DNA from: Hofstenia miamia
Lineage: Eukaryota > Xenacoelomorpha > Acoela
Direction: 5' to 3'
Assembly: GCA_004352715.1 (NCBI GenBank)
Contig: SCFE01000052.1
Coordinates: 1,833,214 to 1,897,213 of the forward strand
Length of the DNA stretch: 64,000 nt
Shown: in pieces, positions 12,158 to 23,271 of the stretch
Layout: each line of letters opens with the position of its first letter
Position numbering within the stretch: position 1 is the stretch's first letter
Notes under the pieces: generated by a model
What the model saw: only the letters and a program-made list of their open reading frames with translations
What the model was told of the DNA's origin: nothing
The model's database searches: none
Program-made: the position numbers and the translations under genes

Positions 12158-12520
12158 TTAACCTTACACTGCCTCAATAACTTTGAGTTGTCTATCTACA
12201 AAAAATAGCTAAAGTTGGTTGTTGCTCCCATGGCCATACGACCTTCTAATTAGCTTAACTTTAGGATTGATGAGATATAAAAACTTTTTTATAAAAATTG
12301 AATTTTCAATGCAAAATCGTGAATCTTTTCAAGTACTTCAGTCACAGCAATACACTTGAGTACAAATTTTCAACATCATATTTGAGTATATTTACCAATA
12401 TTTGTGTTCATATCTTTGGATTTCCAAATTCCGTAATAGGCTTGGAAAGAGTTCTTACAAAATTTTAAAATATATTTATCCTTTATAAAGGACATAGACA
12501 GTTAAAGAATAAAGGTTCAA
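12158..12520. repeat. TTAA-flanked repeat, family 2, copy in GPCR 1 intron
   Basis: It begins TTAACCTTACACTGCC and ends near GGTTCAA (about 12521; the right boundary is uncertain). The stretch from 12290 to 12390 (ATTTTCAATGCAAAATC, AATCTTTTCAA, TACAAATTTTCAA) aligns with 45820-45905. Both copies lie in receptor introns, in opposite orientation relative to the gene. It is probably a short nonautonomous DNA element. Confidence 0.5.
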
Positions 12521-12998
12521 ATTTTTTGCCTCCTTCATCGATACATTGTAAGTAACAATTATTTGTACGTTATCAATTATCAATTGTAATATTTAATCAT
12601 CTTCGTTTGAATAGACATACATTCGTATTCTAACCTTTAATTGCTGAATCATTAACCTAAAATTCTAAATTGTATAAAAAAATAGGTTGCTAACACTCAC
12701 GTATTCCATATTTTAAAAATCGAAACAATATATCACAAATTACCAATCTTTTGAAGGAATCAAACCAGAATTTGCTTTTTGTTGCATACATATTTATGGA
12801 GATATTTATTAGGGTACCATTTCACGAGGGCATAGAATGAAAGCAAGTCCAAAAATATGAAAATTAACACAAAATTTAAATATAAAATAAAATAATTGAT
12901 ACTGGGACAGAAAATCTACACTATAAAGATACCCTGTGAAAACTTGCGTCCGAACCTTAATGGCCAGCACTGTACCTTTATATCTAGGTAAATGCAGC

Positions 12999-13098
12999 TT
13001 TTGTTCGATATTTTTACACTGCCTAGATAATATCATAACTAGCATTAATTTTGTTCGATATTTTTACACTGCCTAGATAATATCATAACTAGCATTAA
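12999..13098. repeat. 50-bp tandem duplication
   Basis: Two perfect adjacent copies of a 50-bp unit that starts TTTTGTTCGATATTTTTACA (12999-13048 and 13049-13098), 163 bp before exon 2 of GPCR 1. Perfect identity implies a recent event or an assembly slip. Confidence 0.95.
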
Positions 13099-13260
13099 TA
13101 ATTAAAAGGAGCATAAAACTAGATTTTTAAATTGAATACCCAATGACAAAGAAAATTTGAAAACTGTGTACAAAATCTGAAGATTAAATTCAAATAATAA
13201 AGCAAAAAACGATTGAGTAATCGCTAAATTACACCCAAATTATTACATCTAGCTTTTTAG

Positions 13261-13878
13261 ATGCTAAAGCTGCATGGTTGGGGTAGCACCGTGGCAGCAT
13301 TTTACCAAATGGTAGTTCTTTCTCTTGATAGAGTGGTTGCAATTCGCTATCCACTGTGGTTCAGGGAATACAGCAAGCCGCATTTCGCATACACAATCAG
13401 TCTCCTGATTAGTTTGTTATCGTATGGAGCATGCTCACCAAATCTTTTCAAATTCAAAATCGAAAACTCAAGATGTGTGATGAAAGCCAGCATTACATTT
13501 ACTTATTGGTACACTACGGTTTTCATGACAACACTAGTTATTATTATCCCGTTTCTTATTGTGTGTCTTTCTAATGTATATTTTGTATATGCTCTTAAGA
13601 CAAGGAAGAAATCGTTTACCAACGCAGAAAGTCGATTAACCGTCATGCTTCTAACCAATAGCATTGTCTTTACAATTTTCATTATTTCGATTACAGTGTT
13701 AAATTCCTTAACGTTCACCTATAAACCAATAACAGCAACTGACCAGGCAGTTCTATACTTTATAACGTATTCCGTTTATTTCTTAACAATCTTAAATTCA
13801 TCTCTCAACTTCATATTTTACTTCGTAAGTGGACCAATGTTTCGCTCTGCATTTTTTAGTATATTTACTTCTTGTTGA
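13261..13878 (+). CDS. Rhodopsin-class GPCR 1, exon 2 (TM3 to C-terminus)
   Basis: The acceptor GCTTTTTAG precedes 13261 and the exon reads on in phase 0 for 205 codons to TGA 13876-13878, giving a 298-aa receptor with exon 1. From the exon 1 cysteine to the Arg of SLDRVVAIRYP is exactly 25 residues, as Cys3.25 to Arg3.50 requires, which supports this splice. The DRY motif is DRV. TM4 ends YGACSPN; ECL2 has the partner Cys (SRCVMKAS); TM5 has IIPF (Pro5.50); TM6 follows the basic loop KTRKK and lacks the usual CWxP; TM7 is ILNSSLNFIFYFVSG, the NS..NF..Y variant of NPxxY seen in FMRFamide-type receptors. The cytoplasmic tail is very short. An AATAAA lies at 13955-13960, 77 bp after the stop. 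Confidence 0.9.
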   Translation: MLKLHGWGSTVAAFYQMVVLSLDRVVAIRYPLWFREYSKPHFAYTISLLISLLSYGACSPNLFKFKIENSRCVMKASITFTYWYTTVFMTTLVIIIPFLIVCLSNVYFVYALKTRKKSFTNAESRLTVMLLTNSIVFTIFIISITVLNSLTFTYKPITATDQAVLYFITYSVYFLTILNSSLNFIFYFVSGPMFRSAFFSIFTSC

Positions 13879-15040
13879 TCAGATTTGTTTCAGACGTTGC
13901 AATGTGCTTAATTTCAATATATATATTATGTGGTTTTCTTTTTTCGTACACTGCAATAAATTCTAAAGTAAAAAATATATCTAAGAAATAATGTTTGTGC
14001 CTTACAAATATTCATTGAAGCAAAATTTTCAAATTTTTTTCAATAGATACAGGCTCCAATATTCTAGTGGTAATCCTATTTGTTAAAAATCAGTTTTCCA
14101 TGCCCACTAAATCTACGTGTATTTGTGCCTTCCTTTTGCTGCAACTGACAAAAACAATCTTAGCTGTTTTCAATTTACTATAATCTTATAAAAATTTCAA
14201 AAACTAAAAATGCACAAAAATATTTCTATTGGTATCTAATGTGAAGTGCCTAAGAATTTCTTGCCTTGGTCAAGTACCTTTAGTATTTAGTTTTTGTTGA
14301 TACAGTAGTGATAAACATTAAATATTTGATCATGGTTTCAAATTTTAGAAGTTCTATTCAATAATGCTGCCTTCTCAATAAGAATTCAATGAATAAAACA
14401 ATAAGGAACTTTTTGTAGTTGAAAATGATCAATGGTCGTCAAGTAATTTAGAAATTAAGTAACTTTTTGGTGGAATAACTTTGCTCTATGTTTTGATCAT
14501 TATCATCGTATGAGTTTAAGAACACTAAAATTTTATAAACATCCAATAAAACAAGAGATCTAGCCTTGAACTAGTCAACTGTGATGATTAAAAGGAGCTT
14601 TCACTAGTGCCAAAGTTTGTTTGTTGGGGATTAACTAACGCCAATGATGTAGTTTTTAGTGGAATTACAAATTAGATGACGATTAATCCGACAAGAGAAT
14701 ATTTAATTGGTACTACCGAAAAACTTGAGATATCTAAATCCATTAAACCGAAATTTTTGAACCATTGAAGTTTGGATTGTTGTTTAGTTAGTTGAGAGGA
14801 AATCTCCAATATTTTTGTGCTGCGCAGGTTTGGAAGGCTTTCTTGCTATATGGGTTGTGGGGAAAGCTCAATTGGACTTTATGTAATGTTGGAGTTTATA
14901 TAATCACACACATTCTAAACTCTATTGTCATTTGGCAATTCCTTTCTTGAATAATTGGAAATGATTTATTGAATTTACAATTGAACGTTAAAAAGGAATT
15001 ATATTTAAAATAGCTATAAAATGCGTGGAATATTTAACAT
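13879..15040. other. 3' flank of GPCR 1 and AT-rich noncoding DNA
   Basis: AATAAA at 13955-13960 is a plausible polyadenylation signal for GPCR 1. Beyond it I recognise no gene or repeat structure. Confidence 0.45.
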
Positions 15041-15240
15041 AAATATATTTATATATATATATATATATATCAGGGGCGGATACAGAGGTGAAAAAAATTA
15101 CAAACCAAATTTTTTTGTAACCAATAGGGTGCATGAAATTTTTGTATTCAAATTCAATAACATTGCCGGACCTCTCCAAAATTGCAAGAAACCCAGCACA
15201 ATTTTTAGTAAATTAAAATTTCATATATTTTAGCAAGATT
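15041..15240 (+). mobile_element. TA microsatellite abutting a hAT-like element end
   Basis: A TA array (about 15047-15070) is followed directly by CAGGGGCGGATACAGAGG at 15071, the kind of end seen on many nonautonomous hAT elements. The body is AT-rich and noncoding. No partner end was found before the gap at 15632, so the right boundary given is arbitrary. Confidence 0.4.
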
Positions 15241-15631
15241 TTTACATTTTAGGATGCTTGATTTTCTTGAATTTTATCAAAATATTCAACAAAGTGTAAA
15301 TAATTTGACGAATAGACACACATTAATAATTTTATGTTAACATTTTGTACATTACTTAATCCTTTTCATTAAAAATGCACTAAAAATTTCCCATTTGTAG
15401 GACACAATGAAATCTTATAATTTGAAATACATAATGTATTCAATTTAGTGCATATTTTCGTGAAAAAATTTCCCACAAAATACCATTGTTTCTAAAATAG
15501 TCCTATTTTGTTGAACAATTTGTTACAATTTCACATAATTGCCCACTATCAATTTTTCTACTTTGGCTAAAAGCAATGAAATAATTAAAAGTTATAAAAA
15601 TTTCTGTTAGGTCTTGAGAAGTTGCACAAAT

Positions 15632-15863
15632 NNNNNNNNNNNNNNNNNNNNNNNNNNNNNNNNNNNNNNNNNNNNNNNNNNNNNNNNNNNNNNNNNNNNN
15701 NNNNNNNNNNNNNNNNNNNNNNNNNNNNNNNNNNNNNNNNNNNNNNNNNNNNNNNNNNNNNNNNNNNNNNNNNNNNNNNNNNNNNNNNNNNNNNNNNNNN
15801 NNNNNNNNNNNNNNNNNNNNNNNNNNNNNNNNNNNNNNNNNNNNNNNNNNNNNNNNNNNNNNN
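15632..15863. other. Assembly gap (232 N)
   Basis: Unknown bases. All open frames across it are artefacts. Confidence 0.99.
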
Positions 15864-17201
15864 GATATGAGCTCTGCGCAAACCGAGCAACAAAAATACG
15901 TTCGTTCCAAAACCGACGATGAATTACTTATTCTTAAATTAAGCAATGAAACTAAAAGTAGCGCTGCTTCTTAGCGCCATTCAGATCAATGAAAATTAAG
16001 CACTTCAATTAATTTTTAAGAGAGATTATTTGGAATTGCACAATCGCTGTATGCATCATTTTTATTTATTATTAAATTATATAATTATGGATGTTCGTAC
16101 GAAAATATGTGGAAATCCCTTCTATTCTTACTCGATTACTAAATAGTCTAATGAACATTTAAGACGACTCTTCGTTATTCATCATTTTTTCTACTTAATT
16201 CCAATCACGTTTTGTTTCTAGGAGCCGAAAAATGACCCCAGAAATCCATTAAATTGTCGGACTAACTTTATGTAGTAATTAGGATTTACTGCGCCAGCCG
16301 CAAAAACCTAATTAAAATTTCAAATAAAATTGAGAGTACTTTATATAGAGTTGCTAAAAACAGGTGATTTCCACGAATTTATAGTTAAGCGAAATTTTAG
16401 GTATTTAGAACAACTTTCTTATTTTAGAATTTGACGCAAAGTCATCTCAAGTTTTTTCTAAAATAACTTTTAAGTTATGGTTATATTCTTTTTAAATTAA
16501 TAATTGAAATAAACTCCGCATAATTTACTTTAGAATGCATGCACATATAATTACGTTTTGAATGGTTATTTTAATATACAATAATAACATGGCACTGTAT
16601 TTCAAGGAAATAAGCAACTCAAATTTCAATATCAGGTAATGAATTAGTTAAATCATATTGTGCGCTCTACAGAATTTAGTTATAAAAGTTTCCTGATAGG
16701 TTAATTGACTCTTTTACTCATTCTCAAGTTCAATAATTCATTGCTTCTAAAATCGACCCGCAACATATACAGTTTTTGCATGGATCATTGTATTTTTTAG
16801 TATTTATTTTCCAGAATGCTTCTAACAGAGATAAATTTTTGCTAAATCCTATTACATTTTTAATAATATTTTCGATGCAGAAAGTGAAAATAACAGAATA
16901 TAATTTCTCAATTGTTCATATTATTTGTATTGGTCAGCGTGTTTACTACATAACTGCTAATATATATTTAAATATTATAAGAAATTATGTATTGCTATTC
17001 CAATGTTCCAATCTTTAAATGTTGAACAAAAATGTGAAATTTTCGGAATCTCAGACTTGCATAAAATTTAGTAACCAAATATATAGGGCTTGTATATATA
17101 TATAGTTCATAGACAGCGCTGTAGAAACATTATGGGAAGATATATTTAGAAATGCATGCAACAGATATAAACAACAATATCATAAGAACAGTATATATGA
17201 G
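15864..17201. other. AT-rich noncoding stretch
   Basis: Nothing recognised apart from a short TA run near 17092-17104. The 80-codon frame at 16776-17018 is hydrophobic with no motif. Confidence 0.4.
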
Positions 17202-17520
17202 TTATGGGAAGGTACCATTTTTGTCAATGATGACGTTTAACCATTGAAAAAACTTGAATCCTTCATGTTGAAATTTTTTTTCAGAATTTGGCCGCATAGT
17301 GGTTTTCATGAATTCAAGTATGCCATCACCATGTTCAAACCTAGTGTTGCATCGTTCTGATTCCAAATGACTGAATTGAATAGAAAAACAATCGCACACA
17401 TTGTAATCTGGAGAATATTCCGATTGGAACTTCCTTTCATAGAGAAATTCTTTGTTTTCCCAGAAACATAGGGTCTGGCATTATTCTGATCAAGACTCAT
17501 GTTGCCCCATTCTAGTGGTT
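17202..17520 (-). pseudogene. mariner/Tc1-superfamily transposase C-terminal remnant
   Basis: On the minus strand the sequence reads LDQNNARPYVS, then, after a frameshift, FQSEYSPDYNVCDCFSIQF and later IDKNGTFP before the stop. This follows the transposase catalytic order (hDNArPH, then YSPDLnPCDyxLF, then ID.NG.Y). In the first block the Asp before Asn is replaced (QNN for hDN), so a catalytic residue is lost. The part upstream of 17520 on this strand is too decayed to read. No TIRs were identified. Confidence 0.6.
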
Positions 17521-19419
17521 GTTGATGGCATTTAAATTTTCTCTCTATATTATGTCACCTTGAACAATTTCTACGTGAAATTTTCCAGTGAACATGATGG
17601 TTACCTGTGCGAGGCATATTTAATCAAATATATTCCTCTGTTGTTTCTATGTACACTTCATAGAATATGCGTTTTCGTCTCCAGACGAGCTCACCTAACA
17701 CCAATTTTATTTCAAATTTCTCAATGACAGTTTCTATAACTTGTTGTAAGAAAGGTGGCACGGGAAATTGCAATTTTCTGAAAATGTTGAATTACTGAAT
17801 GGATGGAGTGATGCTTCAACAGCTACTCATTTTCAAGCCATTTATGCAGTTTTTGCCAAATGCAAAAACAACATCTTGTTGAATTGCTGGTGTTTTTGCC
17901 TTCACCAGCTGATGAAAATAATATAAAAGAAATGCTTGATGCCCTGAAAAAATTTCAATCTGTTTCAAGGAAACTTCATGAATTCATTTAACAACTTATA
18001 TGAAGTATGAATTCTTTTCAATGCAATTCTCAATGGATTTCCCAACCCCTGTCGAAAGGTAATATTTGCGAATATCCACAATTGCTGCTTACATTTGGGG
18101 TAATGTTACACATAACCAATGTGAGATTCTGCAGTGCTTTAAATTTCATCAAGCTTCAGACAGAGAATTGGAAAATAATATTTTTCCAAATCAGTTATTG
18201 CTGCAACAATGCAAAAATCAGTCTCTATAAACTCCCTGAATTGGGTGCTGGCAATGTCCATTCTAGTTAAAAAAATTGTTCAGGCATGCTAGAATTGTAT
18301 ATAATGATTACCAGAAGTGAGTTTCACAAAATCCTGGAACTTGTTATCTGCATAAACATTTTTTTGTCAGATATACTTTTCTAACGAACTTTTGGCTACA
18401 GTATATTTTGTAATTCAAAAATAAATAAATTTATTTTTAAGAAATAATATTTAAATATCTTTTTACTCAATCCTCATTACGCTTGCTAATCACCTTTAAT
18501 TATAGCTGTTGAGTGTAGTTGCAATAGACATTCAAGTACCATTAGAATATTTGTGAAAAATTCTCGGAAACAGCATAAAGCTGTAAGCCTGACAAAGTAA
18601 TATCTTGGCTGTTCATGTGTATATTAGTTAGTCTTTTTCCAATATAAAATTCTTATTACAAAGAAGTTATTTTTTGTAGTAGTCTTGCCATTGGAGCATG
18701 CAAACTAAATCAGCAATTCAAGTTTCAAGCATTTTTAGATAGTTGCTCCATATCAATGGGAATCAATTCTTTCAGATCTTCTACTAAAAATATTGACAAT
18801 TCATAAATTAGTAAATTAGCTCTGAAGAATAGCATTTGCTTACAACATCAAAAACAAACAGCCTTTCATTGATTCATGCAATTCAAATTTAGGATTTTGT
18901 GATAACATCTAATGATATTTTCTGTAAATTTTGTACTAGCTCACTTTTGTAGTTGTCTGGTTCTGATGAACAAATATTGTGCAATATTTTGCAATGTTGT
19001 GCAATTAGCAGATCAACTCTAAATATTGCAATTTTGTTAATGATTCAACATAGCTGCCATCTTTAATTTATTACTCTCATAATGAAGATCTGAATTTTCA
19101 CAACTAGAAATCGACCCAGAATTCGACTCACAGTGGGGACTCTATGCCTTTATATTTGAAAATATTGGCGACATTTTTTAGAAAGTACCCAATGCCCAAT
19201 TTGACTAATTTTAAGCGTCACAATGAGAAACTAATTTCGGGAGAAGTGTGTGTTTCATGCCAAAACGTGAACGATTATAATCGCCGCAGGGTAAAAATTC
19301 TAACAATTCAAGGCACTCGTTACAAGACTTCTTTTACAAAGACTGCAACAACAAACGTTAACGTAAATCAAAATATATTTTCAAAGTGGTTCATATCATA
19401 TTATATATGCAAATGATCA
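17521..19419. other. AT-rich noncoding stretch
   Basis: Nothing firmly recognised. Broken frames between 17700 and 18400 look like old coding sequence (GC-richer, long open pieces), but I cannot assign them. The 90-codon frame at 19144-19416 has no known motif. Confidence 0.35.
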
Positions 19420-21000
19420 TCACTCAAGGTGGATCTTGATGTACTTTAGCTTGGAAAAAGAACGCTCACAAGCAGCCTGTGAAATCGGGGTAGTTAGAAG
19501 ATATTTGTATGCCAGAAACAGAACATGAAATGAGCTACTTTAAAGCGCGTAATTAAGTAGAAACAGGAAACAACATAAAATATAGTTGTGGCATTCTCCT
19601 CTACATTTTACATTCTGATGGCCTTGTTCTTCCGCTTCTGAGTCAGAGTAAACCGTTTCTTCTATTTCCTGAATCTGGTCAAATGGCAGATGACTATCAA
19701 TATCATGGTACGGGGGCCGTTAAGGCTTTTCCATTTCAGTGAAAAATCGTGTAGTTTATCCTTTATGCGAGATGGCGTAGCTATTTCATTAAACTTAATT
19801 AAAATATTGCTCAATGGAATGAAATTTTCCACGGATATGGAATCAAAATTAGTAGTAATGAACAGCTTTGGATGAAAAATTCGTTGCACTGGGAAAGTTT
19901 GAAGCCTCCACCAGCATCAGATTCAATACATGCGCGTTACACCAAACGTGAAGTTGATTAGGAGAAACAGTAGTAAGCCATGCTGCAAAACTATTGTAGG
20001 CACCTTGCATATTGGATGCACCATCAGTACAACGTGCGACATTTTTCTTGATATCCAATTTTGAATCAGAGAGGAAGCTTCGAATTAACTCAAACGTGGC
20101 TAATCCTGTGGCACTTACCGTCATTGGTTTCATGCCGAGAAGACGTTCCTTAACTTGAATATCTGCAACGTATCGAAAATTACACTACATTGGTCTGTTA
20201 CGCTTATATCATGAGTCGTATCAATTTTTATTGAGAACATTTGTACTTCCTGAACTTCTCTTACTATGACTGTGTGTACCATGGTAGCAAAAGTATCAAT
20301 AATGAAATTCACAGTAGTTTTTGATAGAAATGAAACAAAATTGCCTCTGCCCTTCCTTTGCGACTTGCCCTTTCATGCTGTGAGTGAAGACATTCATTGC
20401 TGCATCAATATGCTCCTTCAAACATGTATCGATGAAAATGCAGCCTCATGTCTTTTTCCGTGATAACTTAATGCGCGCATCCTCCAGGCTTAATGACATC
20501 AATGCAACAACTGATGACATGTCTTCTTTTGGCAACTAACTTATTGCGTAATTCATTTCTATTATTCATAAGTTGAGTAAAGATATCTGACTTACCAATT
20601 GTTAGAAAAGCTTCAGCGCATAAAGAATGGTTTGCTGTGCATTCGTGTTGTTTGATTCACATGTAAAGGTCCTTGACACTAAAGTCCTTTAATCCAGAAA
20701 CAAATAAACTTTCTCTTTCTTTACTAAATGCAAGACAAACTGAGCCAAATAATGCGAAATGTTCGCTCAAATATGTTAACCATTCCCGGCGTATACTATT
20801 CTTTCTGTAGTAGACCATACGTGATTTATCAAACGAAACGTTATCTGCCGGTTGTATTGAATGCTTCGAAAAGAAAAAATTCATATTATAGGGACTCGAC
20901 CGTTCAAATAAGTCAATAGTAGGAGCATCAGCATTGTCAGTTTGCCTGGCTTCGTCGGTTAGGGCATATACATAGTCGTGCAACCTGCACCGGAATCGTC
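19420..21000 (-). pseudogene. hAT transposase, TTF-zinc-finger type (ZMYM1-like), degenerate
   Basis: The minus-strand pieces follow the order of a TTF-type hAT transposase. At 20983-20657: HSIQPADNVSFDKSR and IRREWLTYL (TTF finger region). At 20312-20130: MFSIKIDTTHDISVTDQ (first catalytic Asp region, the D.T.D.S..DQ block). At 20133-19849: IKKNVARCTDGASNMQGAYN and VWCNAHVLNLML (second catalytic region). At 19475-19430: ACERSFSKLKYIKIHLE (C-terminal dimerisation motif). Frameshifts and stops separate every block, so it is dead. A GC-rich end at 22045-22109 may be its 5' terminus. Confidence 0.8.
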
Positions 21001-22044
21001 CACAACACCAGTCTGGATGTCGTCGTACGCATTCGCTCCAAGAAGAACAGAAGCTAATGAGGCATCTGTTTGATGAGACTGATTAGAAATAACTTTTCGG
21101 CACCTCCTTCATAATTAAAAATAATGTAGTTAAAAACAGATAGAAATAAACACACTTATCACAATATAATTCTACACATAAGGTATAAGTTATTATAAAG
21201 ATTTTCAAACAATGTTGTCACTTGCAATTCTTGATGATTAACATATTTGAAAATTTTAACACATAAGTTAAAACAATCTACTTTAATTACTTTCAGAACA
21301 CCATTTTTTTACAAATGCCAAATTTAAAAAAAATATTATATCTCTAAAGAAACTGAAATAAATATTGCTTCTTTCAATTTCTACCATGCCTTGCTTGACG
21401 TGACGTGTCCATAACGCTAGTTGTCCTTTTCCTACAATAATATTTACTACTTACCTACTATGTAATAACAACTTCCGAAGTTTTTTAGATTTTAAATTAG
21501 ATTTATCTTAACCCTGGTTATCACTGATCTTAATCACAAATTTTTGTACCCGTAATCCATTTTCAGTTGCTAACAATAGCACAAAAATAAAAATCTAAAA
21601 TGTAATTCATTAGTATTATTTTGTCCTTCACTTTTTCTACCGTTTGAGTTGACGTCCCAAAATGAAATGAAAATCAAACTGAGATTTTCTTGAAGGTACT
21701 AAATAAGGAAACTATTAAATAAACAAATTTTTCTGAATGTATCTAGGGCTAGGCGAAAATGCGACTGACTGTCTGTAACTGATCATGTTAATTGTTTTCT
21801 CAAACGCACGCAATCTGAGAGCGACTAAAGGAAAAATGGTTATATAGTACACAATATTCACGTGTTAACCCTTTCAAAATTAGGCGTTCATATCTTTATG
21901 CTATATTTTATGCTGAGGCAGTGCAAATATTATAGGACAATTGTAAAAGTTATGGCACAAGAAGGCGGCTGAGATGTAAAATTTGTAGGTTGACTAGGCT
22001 GCCTAGGGGGCACTATCATTTAAAATATCAATTTGACATTGTCT
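21001..22044. other. Noncoding stretch, probably 5' region of the hAT relic
   Basis: No genes recognised. It lies between the transposase relic and a hAT-like end at 22109, so it may be the element's 5' region. Confidence 0.35.
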
Positions 22045-22109
22045 GTTAGTTTGTGACTGCACGGCGGCCCGGCCCATCGGGCGCTCGCCCGTGGCCCAAT
22101 CCGCCCCTG
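22045..22109 (-). mobile_element. hAT-like terminus with GC-rich hairpin
   Basis: Read on the minus strand from 22109 it begins CAGGGGCGGATTGGGCC, a common hAT end. Inside is a perfect 14-bp palindromic hairpin, CGGGCGCTCGCCCG (22078-22091). It is far more GC-rich than its surroundings. No matching end with an 8-bp target duplication was found at lower coordinates. Confidence 0.5.
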
Positions 22110-23271
22110 GGGCATACTTGACAATTAATATTAAACTGTGCAAATGTGCATACATCATAGTCAACCAAAAATTCGTTGGATATATTGTTGGAAGTCAGTG
22201 ATAGTTATGATGGTTGTTAGTGGTTCTTAAACTTCACATGCTTTTTAATGTTTCCATATCAAGTTAGGTTCTTCCTTTCAATATATTAAAATTAATTTTT
22301 TATTGCTTTCTTTCCAATGCTTGTTATGAAGCTTTGATATTATTTATTGTTCGACTATTCTAGGTTGTATGGATTCAAGCATTAGCTAACAAATTTTGCC
22401 TTATCTAATCAACAATGAGTCAACAGATTTTTAACGGTAATATTAGATAAACAGAGGTGTTACTGCTTGGAAGATAATAATGCGAGGTCACCATGAAAAT
22501 GTTTAAATTAGTTTTATATGTTAAAATGAAATATTAGGTTGAATAAAAATTTGATTAATTGTAGCAAACAAAACTAATTAGTAATCCTTTTGATGACAAG
22601 TCAAGAATAAAAAGAACTTTGTCATCGCAGAAGACTTGACTGTTAACAACACTCGTTTGTTATCAAACACAGTTATACAGGTTAGTTTCTGTTTGAAATT
22701 TCAAAAGAAATGAATCAGAATCATGAAACAAGGAAAAGTGGACAAAGTGACTACGTCATAAGGAAAACTTAGGAAGAGAAAAAGGAAAAAAAGAGATTAA
22801 GAAAAAGTTACAGTCAAATTGAGATATTGCGCACTTTTAAATAAACTATATTAAGTATATAAATTATACAATAACAGCTTACTCTTAGCTACTCTAAACT
22901 TCTTAGGTATTTCCTAAAGCTTTTTGCATCATGATTCTTGCAATATACTTGTATTTTTATATTCATATTACCTGATTTTTGTACAAGTTGTCACAACTCT
23001 ATTGTGTTTGTGAATAAGCTTAGTTATAATCTATTCACTTATTAATCAATCTTGATTGCATTAGTAAATTGATGCAAGCTTAAGCACAATTGATGTTCAG
23101 GATTAATATTATAAGCCCTGATTCCCAACATCATAAAGAGATGTTGAAGACAAGGATAAAGTATTGCCTTAGGTCAACTTATAGGAGTTTTTACAGCTTA
23201 CACAATGCTTAGGATTTGCATGGCACTTAGGAAACCTTCGTATAAACTAAAAGTCAATGTATTTACATGTA
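22110..23271. other. AT-rich noncoding stretch
   Basis: No gene recognised. AGTGGTTCTTAAAC near 22221 resembles a Charlie-type hAT end without a visible partner. Confidence 0.35.

Larger units (their letters stand above)
11640..13260 (+). other. Intron of GPCR 1 (phase 0)
   Basis: This 1621-bp intron starts with GTAAAT and ends in GCTTTTTAG before 13261. It carries a TTAA-flanked repeat (about 12158-12520) and a perfect 50-bp tandem duplication (12999-13098). Open frames inside it (11720-11902, and 12809-13045 on the minus strand) have no known motif. Confidence 0.8.

Noticed and set aside
15071-22109. A single 7-kb hAT element bounded by CAGGGGCGGAT ends at 15071 and 22109
   Set aside because: The flanks show no matching 8-bp duplication, the sequences inside the two ends differ, and the interval holds an unrelated mariner/Tc1 remnant.
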